A stretch of 55,692 nt of DNA from Sphingomonas sp. (GTDB lineage: Bacteria > Pseudomonadota > Alphaproteobacteria > Sphingomonadales > Sphingomonadaceae), in the NCBI GenBank assembly GCA_002707985.1, contig PAOI01000014.1:17605-73296 (forward strand), read 5' to 3'. Shown here piece after piece: positions 6,861 to 14,470 of the stretch. Positions within the stretch are counted from its first letter, which is position 1, and the number at the start of each line of letters is the position of its first letter. Both the position numbers and the translations under genes were made by a program. The notes beneath the pieces are model-generated. The model saw only the letters and a list, made by a program, of their open reading frames with translations. It had not been told where the DNA came from and ran no database searches.

Positions 6861-6879
6861 GAGGGCAGAAAATCCGCAC

Positions 6880-6895
6880 GCGGGAAATTACCCGT
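6880..6895. promoter_or_regulatory. Operator OR2
   Basis: GCGGGAAATTACCCGT, one base different from OL1. It abuts the -35 of the rightward promoter, and its last base is shared with that hexamer. Confidence 0.65.
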
Positions 6896-6924
6896 TGACA
6901 TGTACGGGCAGTTGACCGCATCTA
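6895..6924 (+). promoter_or_regulatory. Rightward early promoter (PR-like) with operator OR1
   Basis: TTGACA (6895-6900) is followed by a -10-like CATCTA (6919-6924, 18-bp spacing). The operator variant ACGGGCAGTTGACCGC fills 6904-6919. It would drive the Cro-like gene and the replication operon and be blocked by repressor. The -10 is a poor match, common in this phylum. Confidence 0.55.
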
Positions 6925-6949
6925 CGTCCCGCAACGGAGCGGGAAGCGA

Positions 6950-7282
6950 ATGACCCTGATCGAACATCTACAGGCGCTGGCATCTTTGTGGTCGGAAACG
7001 ACCGGGCGAAGCACGGCGCGGCTTGCCACCATGGTGGTGAATGACGGCAAGTTCTTCGTTCGTCTGGCCAATGGTGGTTCGCCCACGGTTGCGACGTTCG
7101 ACCGTTTCATTGCCTGGTTGCGCGACGATGCAAACTGGCCAGGGCAATCCATTCCCGCCGAAGCAGTGCGATATCTGGAGAGTATTCCGGGCGCTGAACA
7201 TGCCGACAGCGATAGTGCAGTGCAGCATGACGCGTCATGCGGAAAGGACGGGCGTTTTTCCGGCGGGCGGGCGGTGGCATGA
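6950..7282 (+). CDS. Cro-like early regulator
   Basis: A 110-residue protein, first gene of the rightward operon and divergent from the repressor. Residues about 18-65 (GRSTARLATMVVNDGKFFVR, then SPTVATFDRFIAWLRDD) fit a small helix-turn-helix in which a helix follows a Gly-Gly-Ser turn. The C-terminal 30 residues look disordered. SD-like GGAGCGGG precedes the ATG. The Cro role is inferred from position. Confidence 0.6.
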   Translation: MTLIEHLQALASLWSETTGRSTARLATMVVNDGKFFVRLANGGSPTVATFDRFIAWLRDDANWPGQSIPAEAVRYLESIPGAEHADSDSAVQHDASCGKDGRFSGGRAVA

Positions 7283-7368
7283 GCGGGGCGGCGATTTCCC
7301 CGGTGGGCTGGAAAATATGGCGTGACGGCCGTTGGGTGCCGTTGATCGGCCCCGTCGATACGCGTCCG

Positions 7369-7719
7369 TCAAGCCTTGCCGCCGGGTTCCGCGAATTCGA
7401 GCGCAGCAGTCGCAGCCGTGGCCAGTGCGTTCAACGCGGGCGGACCGAGGGCAAAGACAAAAGGGCCGTGGACGGTTTCGATCCGCAAATGCGCCTGTCC
7501 GGCGGCATAGGGCTGGAGCGCTATTTCGAGCGGTTCGACGGCACCGGGAGCACGCGCGGGAGTGATCCTGAGCGCGTGGGTGGCGATCCAGTTGGCGATG
7601 GCGATTGCGTCGAGCGGGTCGAAATGCAGCGTGCGTTGGCGCCCGCTGACGGGGACGCGCAGCGTAACGCTGGTATCGGTGTGTCCGATTTCGGCATCGG
7701 CCCTGCAGATAATCATCAT
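7369..7719 (-). CDS. 116-residue protein encoded antisense in the early right operon
   Basis: The minus-strand frame starts MMIICRADAEIGHTD with CGGAG at good spacing. It has balanced composition with hydrophobic helices (LDAIAIANWIATHALRI, and ALNALATAATAALEF near the end). A structured RNA candidate lies immediately upstream on the same strand. A plus-strand frame (7279-7932) overlaps it, is Gly/Asp/Arg-rich, and has ATGA junctions at both ends. GC-by-codon-position is ambiguous between the two, so the plus frame cannot be excluded. Function unknown. Confidence 0.5.
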   Translation of the reverse strand: MMIICRADAEIGHTDTSVTLRVPVSGRQRTLHFDPLDAIAIANWIATHALRITPARAPGAVEPLEIALQPYAAGQAHLRIETVHGPFVFALGPPALNALATAATAALEFAEPGGKA

Positions 7720-7726
7720 TCGACTC

Positions 7727-7791
7727 CGGTGGCTGGTGAGGACCGCGCCACCGTAGCCGCCGGGAAGGGGGCTTGCCACGCCCTTCCCGGC
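7727..7791 (-). ncRNA. Candidate C4-type structured antisense RNA
   Basis: Read on the minus strand there are two adjacent strong hairpins. One has an 11-bp perfect stem (GCCGGGAAGGG/CCCTTCCCGGC); the other has a 7-bp stem (CGGTGGC/GCCACCG) with a 13-base loop. The linker GGCTACGGTGGCGCGGTCC and the element's place just before a small phage gene recall the C4/CI antisense RNA family of P1- and P4-like phages, as I remember it. An alignment to that family model would decide this. Confidence 0.42.
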
Positions 7792-7928
7792 GATGGGCAT
7801 CGTGGAGCTTCGGCGGCGCAGACCCCTCCCCCGGGTGCCGCCCAAGCCGCCGGCGGGCGTTCCCCTTTTGCGCCCGCCGGCAATGGTTCTGATGGCGCCC
7901 GCGACGATCGCGGCGGGAAGGGGGACGC

Positions 7929-8201
7929 ATGAGCAGCTTGGCATCTTCGCCGCCGTCGCGGCTTTCGGTCGGTGATCCCGATTTCGATTGGGAAATTGCC
8001 CGCCGGGTCGAAGTGCTGATGGACGGCGTGCCGCAGAAGTATGTCGTTGCCTATGATGTTTCCGCTGGTGTGGTCGAAGCATATGCCAGCGATAGCGCCG
8101 GTGGAATTGTGATCGATCTCGATTTCCACATGCCGGTTATCCTCGCCCTGACGGGAAATGTCTCGGTCCGCTGGCGCGACGACGGGGGGCAGGACGCATG
8201 A
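7929..8201 (+). CDS. 90-residue early protein, function unknown
   Basis: Mostly beta-rich sequence (about 30-80: VLMDGVPQKYVVAYDVSAG) with acidic character. It overlaps the next gene by ATGA (the final codons contain GGQDA). No family was recognised. It belongs to the rightward early operon. Confidence 0.6.
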   Translation: MSSLASSPPSRLSVGDPDFDWEIARRVEVLMDGVPQKYVVAYDVSAGVVEAYASDSAGGIVIDLDFHMPVILALTGNVSVRWRDDGGQDA

Positions 8202-8695
8202 CGCCCGAGAAACTGCATCTGAAGCGGGCGACGCAGGACATGATCCGGGGCGTAGGCGGGCTGGAGGCGGCGGCGGGATTTTGCCGGGTGGGCAAATCGG
8301 TGCTGGGCGATGCGCAGAATGTGCATTGTCGCGACCGGTTCGTCGCGATCGACGTGGTCGCCGATCTGGAGCCGCTGGCACGCGAGCGCGATGGGTGGCC
8401 GCATGTAACCCGCGCGCTGTGCCGCGAAATGGGCGGGGTTTTCGTGCCGCTGCCGCAGGCCGAAGGCGCCGACAGCGTCGAGACGTGCCTGATCGCGCTG
8501 GCATCCGAATTCGGGGACGTGGCGCAGGCGGTGCGCGAGGCGATGGCGGACAAGGTGTGGACGCTGGCCGAGATCGAAGCGGCGACGGCGGAACTCGATC
8601 AGATGGACGCGACCAGCGCGAAAATGCGGCTGTCGCTGAAGCACAAGCGACGCGAGCTGCGCGCGGCATCGCCGGACAGGAGTGCGCACGGATGA
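8198..8695 (+). CDS. CII-like phage regulatory protein
   Basis: A 165-residue protein. The N-terminal half (LKRATQDMIRGVGGLEAAAG ... CRVGKSVLGDAQN) resembles the phage CP76/CII-type regulator family, with a helix-turn-helix around residues 20-40. The C-terminal half has a helical segment (WTLAEIEAATAELDQMDATS) suggesting oligomerisation. Position third in the rightward operon fits a lysis/lysogeny regulator. The family assignment is from memory. Confidence 0.6.
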   Translation: MTPEKLHLKRATQDMIRGVGGLEAAAGFCRVGKSVLGDAQNVHCRDRFVAIDVVADLEPLARERDGWPHVTRALCREMGGVFVPLPQAEGADSVETCLIALASEFGDVAQAVREAMADKVWTLAEIEAATAELDQMDATSAKMRLSLKHKRRELRAASPDRSAHG

Positions 8696-9024
8696 TGTCG
8701 CCGCCGGATCCCCGAACACTGGCCGCCGTGCGCGTTGTTGCTGAAGCGCATGGCGGGCATCCGCCGAGTCTGGGCGCCCATCGCCTGGCATGGTGGTTGG
8801 GAACATGTTGGGGAGGCCAGCCACTTGCCGCGCATTTTCTGGCGAAAGATTGGGGCCTCAGCGCCGATTTTATCGAGCGGCTGCTGATGGGCGAGGTCGA
8901 GCCTACGGGCGATATTGCTGAGCAGATCGCGGCGTCCAGCTCGGGCGCCATTCCGGCGCAAGACTGGTTCCGCGGCGGCCCGCTGGGGTGGATGGATTTC
9001 CCCCCGTTCGCTGGTGCGGCATGA
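8692..9024 (+). CDS. 110-residue early protein, function unknown
   Basis: The start overlaps the previous stop as ATGATG. The sequence is helical with many Trp residues (RLAWWLGTCWGGQPLAAHFL) and a possible helix-turn-helix at about 40-70 (AKDWGLSADFIERLLMGEVE). No family was recognised. Confidence 0.55.
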   Translation: MMSPPDPRTLAAVRVVAEAHGGHPPSLGAHRLAWWLGTCWGGQPLAAHFLAKDWGLSADFIERLLMGEVEPTGDIAEQIAASSSGAIPAQDWFRGGPLGWMDFPPFAGAA

Positions 9025-9548
9025 TGGCGGGGGCGGCGACGCGTCAGGAAGCGCGGTTCGTGCTGGAGCCGCTCGCCTATACTGTCGAGGCCGAAGCGCT
9101 GGCGCGATGGGTGCGCGAGGCCGCGCCGGGCAGCGAGCTGCGCTATGCCTGGGGCCAGGTGGAGCCGCGCACGGCGGCGGCGTGGGCGATGGTGCAGGAG
9201 CTTACCGCCGCCGGACTGGTGACTCCGTTGCAACGCCGCGCGGACGGCCAGCGCGAATGGATCATCCGCAAGCGGGCGCCGGTGGCGGTGCGCGTGGCGG
9301 CGGGGCGGCCCGATCCGGCTGCGGCGATGCTGGCGCATCTGACCGATTGCGCGTCGCGGGGGCTTCCCTGTCCGACCAATGCCGCGCTGGCCGTGGCGCT
9401 GAACCTGCGCGACGGGGATGCGGCGCGATATCTGATCCGGCGGCTGATCGTCGAAGGCGCGATCCGGGTGCGGCATATCGGGCCGCGAGCGCCGCGCCTG
9501 GTGACGATCGTGGCGAGCGGGAAGTGCACGGCGGAGGCGCGGGCATGA
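9021..9548 (+). CDS. Putative winged-helix protein
   Basis: A 175-residue protein starting MMAGAATRQEARF at an ATGATG overlap. It has two winged-helix-like halves. One is at about 20-75, ending GQREWIIRK. The other is at about 95-160 (LPCPTNAALAVALNLRDGDA, then RRLIVEGAIRVRHIG), which resembles the helix-turn-helix plus wing of replication or transcription regulators. DNA binding is inference. Confidence 0.6.
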   Translation: MMAGAATRQEARFVLEPLAYTVEAEALARWVREAAPGSELRYAWGQVEPRTAAAWAMVQELTAAGLVTPLQRRADGQREWIIRKRAPVAVRVAAGRPDPAAAMLAHLTDCASRGLPCPTNAALAVALNLRDGDAARYLIRRLIVEGAIRVRHIGPRAPRLVTIVASGKCTAEARA

Positions 9549-9838
9549 CGCGGCGGAGCTTTGCCGATGTCGACGCCGTCGCGCGGGCGGACGAACGCTG
9601 CAGCGTTGAGGCGCTGGCGATCCGGCGCGGCGAACAATTGCGGGCGTTCGCCGATGCCGGGCGCATCGGGCGCGAGGAAGCCGATTTCGCGGCGCGCCAG
9701 GTGCGTGCCTTTGCCGACAATGTGCTGACCGGGCTGCATCTGGAGCGGCCCGACGAACCGAAGGTGCGCGAGGCCGTCCGGCGATTGCGGCGGCAGCGGG
9801 CGGCGAAACCAATGGAGGATGGCAATGATCGCAGTTGA
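9545..9838 (+). CDS. 97-residue helical early protein
   Basis: Almost entirely helical and charged (ADERCSVEALAIRRGEQLRA, FADNVLTGLHLERPDEPKVR). It overlaps the previous gene by ATGA and the clamp gene by 14 bases. Its 3' end carries the GGAGG used by the clamp gene. Function unknown. Confidence 0.55.
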   Translation: MTRRSFADVDAVARADERCSVEALAIRRGEQLRAFADAGRIGREEADFAARQVRAFADNVLTGLHLERPDEPKVREAVRRLRRQRAAKPMEDGNDRS

Positions 9839-11018
9839 CCGGAATGTGATGCTGAAGGCGATGTCGCTGGCGGCGCTGGGTACGGATGTTCGTACAACCA
9901 AGGTGCCGATCCTGCGATCGATCCGGGTGCAGGCCAATGGCGCGCTGTCGCTGACCGCGACCGACCTGAACATGGAGATCGAAGCGCGATGCGCCTATTC
10001 CGGGGATGAGGCAGCGCCGTTCCTGATCGAGCAGCCAGGGGCGCTGGCGCATATGTTGCGCCATGCCGATGGCGCCGATGTTGCGATGCGGCCCGGCAAC
10101 GGTTCGAAAGAGCCGCTGGGTATCGATGCCGGCGATATCGCGGTGGAAGCCAAACCGGAATATCATGTCGATGATTTCCCCGTCGCGCGCCCGATCACGC
10201 AGGCTTCCTTCGCGGCTACGCTGGCGCCGGCGCATATCGATCTGTTGCGTCGCGTTGCCATCGCGATGTCGAAGGAAGAGACGCGCTATTATCTGAACGG
10301 CGTGTATTTGCACCGGGTGGACGAATGGACCGTTCGGGCAGTGGCGACCGATGGTCATCGACTGGTGGTTGCATCCCTGCCGCTGATGGATTGCAGCGAT
10401 GCGCTGAACGGCGTGATCGTGCCGCGTGATGCGATTCATGTGCTGACCGGGCCGCTGGCGAAATCCGACGGGTTCGCAATGCGGATCGGCGATGTCACGC
10501 CGCGCAATGCGGACAGCGATCTGGCGCCGTCGACGGACATGACCCGGTTCGAAGTCGAAACGACGATCAGCGGCGTATCGGTGCGCATGACCAGCAAGCT
10601 GATCGACGGAGCGTTCCCCGATTATACGCGCGTCATTCCGCAGGGCGAGCCGGTTTCGATCACGGTGGACGCGAAGGCGCTGCGCCGCGCGGTGCGGGCA
10701 CTGTCCGTTTCCGGATCGCGAGTGCCGGTCCTGCGCCTGCGCTTCCATCACGAGGGGGTGGATGTCGAAACCGCGTCGAGCGTGGCGACGCTGTCCGGCA
10801 GGATGCGGGTCGCTGCCGAGGGCTATCCCGTCAAGGGTGGGCCGCGGCAAATCGAAGTCGGGTTCAGCGGCCAGTATCTGACCGATCTGATGAAGGTGTT
10901 TACCGGCGATCGCATCGTGTTCGGGCTGGACCAGGAGTCGGCGGCATCCGCGCCGGTATCGGTTTCCGATCCGGCGGACAGCGGCATCTTTGCCGTGCAG
11001 ATGCCGCTGCGCCTGTGA
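9825..11018 (+). CDS. Phage-encoded DNA polymerase III beta sliding clamp homologue
   Basis: A 397-residue protein with the three-domain DnaN pattern: VPILRSIRVQANGALSLTAT at about 25-45; the middle-domain signature EETRYYLNGVYLH followed by VATDGHRLVVASLP at about 145-185; DGAFPDYTRVIP at about 255; and C-terminal FAVQMPLRL, which matches the usual DnaN ending. It should encircle DNA and tether the replicative polymerase. The start is the ATG 6 bases after GGAGG; an ATG two codons upstream is too close to that site. No phage polymerase is visible, so it would work with host Pol III or a modified host replisome (inference). Confidence 0.85.
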   Translation: MIAVDRNVMLKAMSLAALGTDVRTTKVPILRSIRVQANGALSLTATDLNMEIEARCAYSGDEAAPFLIEQPGALAHMLRHADGADVAMRPGNGSKEPLGIDAGDIAVEAKPEYHVDDFPVARPITQASFAATLAPAHIDLLRRVAIAMSKEETRYYLNGVYLHRVDEWTVRAVATDGHRLVVASLPLMDCSDALNGVIVPRDAIHVLTGPLAKSDGFAMRIGDVTPRNADSDLAPSTDMTRFEVETTISGVSVRMTSKLIDGAFPDYTRVIPQGEPVSITVDAKALRRAVRALSVSGSRVPVLRLRFHHEGVDVETASSVATLSGRMRVAAEGYPVKGGPRQIEVGFSGQYLTDLMKVFTGDRIVFGLDQESAASAPVSVSDPADSGIFAVQMPLRL

Positions 11019-11272
11019 TGGGCGGCGGCACCGAACATCGCGAGCCGGGGAGCAAGGGGCTGTTTTCCAGCGCCGGGCAGGGGCTGGCGTTCCGGACGCG
11101 CAAGTCGCGTGGCAATCCCGAGCTGATCGCGGCGCGCAAGGCGTCGCTCGCGGAGTTCGTTGCCGAGGGTGGATCGATTCAGGGATGGGTGCGACGCGAA
11201 GGGCTGTCGAGCGGGCGGGGATCGCAGATCTGGGCTTTGATCGTCGCGGATATGGGGGCGCAGGCGATATGA
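11018..11272 (+). CDS. Small helix-turn-helix-like protein
   Basis: An 84-residue basic protein whose C-terminal half (LAEFVAEGGSIQGWVRREGL, then SSGRGSQIWALIVADMG) looks like a helix-turn-helix of the kind seen in small phage regulators. It starts within the clamp stop codon (TGATG; an in-frame GTG lies one codon earlier) and overlaps the methyltransferase by ATGA. Function unknown. Confidence 0.55.
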   Translation: MGGGTEHREPGSKGLFSSAGQGLAFRTRKSRGNPELIAARKASLAEFVAEGGSIQGWVRREGLSSGRGSQIWALIVADMGAQAI

Positions 11273-12594
11273 GCGTGACGATCCATGTCGGCGATTGCAT
11301 TGCCGAGCTGCGCAAGCTTCCGTCGGACAGCATCGATTGCTGTGTCACGTCGCCCCCCTATTGGGGACTGCGCGACTATGGCGTGGCGGGCCAGATGGGG
11401 CTGGAACCGACGCTGGGCGAGCATATCGCGGCGATGGTCGCGGTGTTCGAGGAAGTGCGCCGCGTGCTGAAGCCGACCGGCTCGCTGTGGCTCAACTATG
11501 GCGATTGCTATGCCACCGCACCGAATGGGCGGAGCGCGGCCGATACCAAAGCAGCGGCGACCGACGACCGGACGTTTCGCGACAAGCCGTTTTCGACGGT
11601 GGGGCCGGTGTATCGGCCCGATGACAGTCCGCGCAACAAATCGCGGCAAGGGAGGCCTGGCAACCTGGGCAATGGCGGCGTGAACGGCGCGGGCCTTGCC
11701 AATGGCCGGATCGAAGCAGGCGGATATCTGAAGCCCAAGGATCTGTGCATGGTGCCGAACCGGCTTGCCATCGCATTGCAGGATGCCGGGTGGTGGGTGC
11801 GCAGCGAAATCGTGTGGGGGAAGCCCAATGCGATGCCCGATTCGAGCGGGGTTTATCGTCCGTCGGCCGCGCATGAAAAGATATTCCTGCTGACCAAATC
11901 GGGTGACGGCGATGTGTGGCGTGCGCGCGATACCGGCGCGTTGAGCCTGGCGCCGGACCTGACCGAGCGTTGCCCGCTGGTGACGATTCCGAAAGGGACG
12001 CTGACGGCGCGGTGGGTGCGGCTTGGCAGCTGGTATGATGCCGAGGCGGTGCGGATGCCTGTCAGTGATGCAACGCATGCTCGATGCGCGCAGGACGTTG
12101 CCAATCAGCATGGAAGCGATCGCGCTAATGGAGGTGGCAAGACCAACGGGCCGATGCGGGCCGTTGGTCAGGTGGTAAATCACGGTGAGCGCGCGAAGCG
12201 CGCTTTGTCAGCAAAAATGGTAGATCAACCCCCGCGTCGGCTGCTGCGCAATTATGAGTCCGATCTGTCGCCGATCGTGCCGCCCGAGGTATGGGAAATT
12301 GCCACTTCGGCGTTTTCCGATGCGCATTTCGCCACATTTCCCCCGGCGCTGGTCGCGCCGTGCGTGATGGCCGGGTGCCCGGTGGGCGGCACGGTGCTCG
12401 ATCCGTTCGGCGGGGCGGGCACGACGGGGCTGGTTGCCGACAGGCTGGGTCGCGACGCGATCCTGATCGAACTCAATCCCGAATATGCCGAAATGGCACG
12501 CGAACGGTTGCGCGCGGGCATGGCGCGGGTTGCGGGGGAAAGGCGGGCGCCCGCGCCGATTGGCGGCCTTTTCGGATCGGAAGCGGCGGCATGA
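11269..12594 (+). CDS. Beta-class DNA methyltransferase
   Basis: A 441-residue SAM-dependent methyltransferase. Motif IV TSPPYWGLRDYG is at about 27-38 and the SAM-binding motif I DPFGGAGTTGL at about 377-388, the beta-class order. TSPPY is commoner in N4-cytosine enzymes, but N6-adenine is not excluded. A long variable middle (about 95-350) would hold target recognition. No restriction endonuclease lies nearby, so it is an orphan enzyme, probably for protection or regulation of phage DNA. It overlaps both neighbours by ATGA. Confidence 0.9.
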   Translation: MSVTIHVGDCIAELRKLPSDSIDCCVTSPPYWGLRDYGVAGQMGLEPTLGEHIAAMVAVFEEVRRVLKPTGSLWLNYGDCYATAPNGRSAADTKAAATDDRTFRDKPFSTVGPVYRPDDSPRNKSRQGRPGNLGNGGVNGAGLANGRIEAGGYLKPKDLCMVPNRLAIALQDAGWWVRSEIVWGKPNAMPDSSGVYRPSAAHEKIFLLTKSGDGDVWRARDTGALSLAPDLTERCPLVTIPKGTLTARWVRLGSWYDAEAVRMPVSDATHARCAQDVANQHGSDRANGGGKTNGPMRAVGQVVNHGERAKRALSAKMVDQPPRRLLRNYESDLSPIVPPEVWEIATSAFSDAHFATFPPALVAPCVMAGCPVGGTVLDPFGGAGTTGLVADRLGRDAILIELNPEYAEMARERLRAGMARVAGERRAPAPIGGLFGSEAAA

Positions 12595-12932
12595 CGTTGC
12601 TGGCCGACTGTATCGATTTTTGCGCGACGCACGCGCTGTCCGAATCGGCGTTCGGGAGGTCGTCCGTGAATGATCCGGCGCTGCTTTCGAAGATGCGGCG
12701 CGGGCGCCAGGTGCGCGCGGTGACCGAGGAACGGGTCCGCAATTTCATGGCGGCCTATTGCCGCCCGGTTTCGCAGGTGATCGCATTGCCGCCAGATCTG
12801 GCGCGCGAAATGCTGCCGCATGCGGCGCGGCGCAGCATGACGGTGGGCCAGCTGGCGCTACGCATCGTCGACATGTGCGTCGATAGCGATCTGATCGATG
12901 CCGTGATGGATGACGGGCCACCAGCGGGCTGA
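12591..12932 (+). CDS. Helix-turn-helix regulator
   Basis: A 113-residue protein. Residues about 8-50 (FCATHALSESAFGRSSVNDP, then LLSKMRRGRQVRAVTEERVR) match a short XRE-like fold common in small alphaproteobacterial phage and chromosomal regulators. The C-terminal half is helical. ATGA overlap with the methyltransferase suggests coupled translation. Confidence 0.62.
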   Translation: MTLLADCIDFCATHALSESAFGRSSVNDPALLSKMRRGRQVRAVTEERVRNFMAAYCRPVSQVIALPPDLAREMLPHAARRSMTVGQLALRIVDMCVDSDLIDAVMDDGPPAG

Positions 12933-12983
12933 ATCGATCACGGTTGCTGTTTTGTTTCGTACCCGGTTTCGGGAGGGGTTTTC

Positions 12984-14246
12984 TTGTCTTCGTTCGACCG
13001 CCGCCAGCAGGATAGTGATTTTCGCGAACGGGTCGCACGGGTGCGGGCCGAGGCGGATATTGTCGCGATCATCGGGGCGGTGGTGAAGCTGGGCCGGGGC
13101 GGGAAGCCGCGCGGGAAATGCCCGTTTCATGGCAGCAAATCGGACAGTTTCTCGGTCGATCCGGGCAAGGGCTATGCGCGCTGTTACGGGTGCGACTGGT
13201 ATGGCGATGCGATCCGGTTCCTGCAGGATTATTATAATCTGCCGTTCCGCGAGGCGTTCGACCGGGTGGCATCGGCGAGTGGCGCCGACGGGCTGACCGC
13301 CGCGCCGCTGGTGCGCGAAAAGGCGGTTGCGGTGCGGCGGGACAGCGGGGCGCCGCCGGTCAGCTCGCTGGAAATGGCGCGGTGGATATGGAAGCATTCG
13401 GCGCCCGATTTCGATGCGGTCTGCACCTGGCTGCGTGCGCGGGGCGTGCCCGAGGATGTGCTGACGCCGCACCGGCTGCGCGACATACGCTTTGCCGGGC
13501 TGGCGCCGATATGGGCATGGCCCGAGGACCGGAGCGCGGGCGATGTGCCGCAGGCTCCGGCGATGGTCGCGCTGGTGCGCGCGGCGCCGGGTGGCGAGCG
13601 TATGGCGTGGCGCCCGATCGGGCTGCACGTCACCTATCTGGCGCCGTCGCTGGACGCCAAGATGCTTCGGCGTCGCGCCGACGGCAGCGCGATGCAGGCG
13701 CGCAAGATGCTGGGTTCGGCAGCGGGCGGGTGCGTGTTGCTGCCCGCCATGGGTGTGACGCATGACGCGATGCCCGAAAGCGCGCCGATCGCAGCGGGAG
13801 AAGGCATCGAGACGACATTGTGCGGCATCGGCGTTGCCGGCGGCATCGGCGTGACGGGCGTCGCGGTGCTGAGCCTGCAGAATCTGCAGGGGATGCCGGA
13901 GCGAGTGGGCAAGGACGGTGCGATTGCGATGTTCGATCCGCGTCCCGCCGATCTGCCCGCGCCGCAGGCCGTCGCCTGGCCGCATCGGGGGCCGGTGACG
14001 ATACTGGTCGATGCGGACATGGCGCCGATGACCGGGCCGATCGACCGCGCCAGCGGGAGGCCGCGCGGGATTGCGATGATCGAACGGCGGCGGGGGCCGG
14101 TGGTGCATCGGACGATGACGACAGCGGAGCGGGCGCGCCTGTGCGGTGCGCTGGCCGTGCGGGCATGGCGCGCGCGAGGCGCGGATGCGCGCGCGGTGCG
14201 CCCGCCGATGGGGATGGATTTCAACGATAGCGCGAGGCTGGGATGA
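12984..14246 (+). CDS. DNA primase with CHC2 zinc finger and Toprim domain
   Basis: A 420-residue primase. The zinc finger is visible as CPFHG...CYGC (about 47-74). The Toprim core shows as AAGEGIETTLCGIG (about 270-285) with VDADMAPM (about 343-350) as the acidic partner. It synthesises RNA primers for phage replication. The start is TTG, chosen because GGGAGGGG lies 6-13 bases upstream and no suitable ATG exists before the zinc finger. The separate primase-helicase downstream lacks a CHC2 finger, so the two may act together. Confidence 0.85.
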   Translation: MSSFDRRQQDSDFRERVARVRAEADIVAIIGAVVKLGRGGKPRGKCPFHGSKSDSFSVDPGKGYARCYGCDWYGDAIRFLQDYYNLPFREAFDRVASASGADGLTAAPLVREKAVAVRRDSGAPPVSSLEMARWIWKHSAPDFDAVCTWLRARGVPEDVLTPHRLRDIRFAGLAPIWAWPEDRSAGDVPQAPAMVALVRAAPGGERMAWRPIGLHVTYLAPSLDAKMLRRRADGSAMQARKMLGSAAGGCVLLPAMGVTHDAMPESAPIAAGEGIETTLCGIGVAGGIGVTGVAVLSLQNLQGMPERVGKDGAIAMFDPRPADLPAPQAVAWPHRGPVTILVDADMAPMTGPIDRASGRPRGIAMIERRRGPVVHRTMTTAERARLCGALAVRAWRARGADARAVRPPMGMDFNDSARLG

Positions 14247-14470
14247 GTGATTTCGATGTGCAGATCGCGGCTCGGGAACTGACCGCTGCCGGTCGTGCGA
14301 CGATCCTGCGCCTGACCGATGAGTGGGGACATTGCGGGCGCGGAAATAATTCAGCGTTCTGGCTGCGAGGATCAGGATTGGTCGAAGACCGCCCCACGGG
14401 AAGAGGACGACAATATAGACTTACCCAGCGAGGAATTGCAGTTCAGAACCACTTGAGGCTGCAGCAATGA
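14243..14470 (+). CDS. 75-residue winged-helix-like protein
   Basis: Short protein with a likely helix followed by GRGRQYRLTQRGIAVQNHL, which reads as a winged-helix wing and recognition region. ATGA overlaps on both sides. A small DNA-binding accessory factor is a reasonable guess only. Confidence 0.5.
   Translation: MSDFDVQIAARELTAAGRATILRLTDEWGHCGRGNNSAFWLRGSGLVEDRPTGRGRQYRLTQRGIAVQNHLRLQQ

Noticed and set aside
7279..7932. 217-residue plus-strand gene with ATGA junctions
   Set aside because: Kept only as an alternative. Its translation is Gly/Asp/Arg-rich, and the opposite strand has a better protein with a ribosome binding site, but the junctions mean that it is not fully excluded.
7716..11348. 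A 1210-residue open frame on the minus strand
   Set aside because: Its translation is Arg/Pro/His-rich throughout and it lies opposite a run of well-supported plus-strand genes including the sliding clamp. It is the usual antisense shadow in high-GC DNA.
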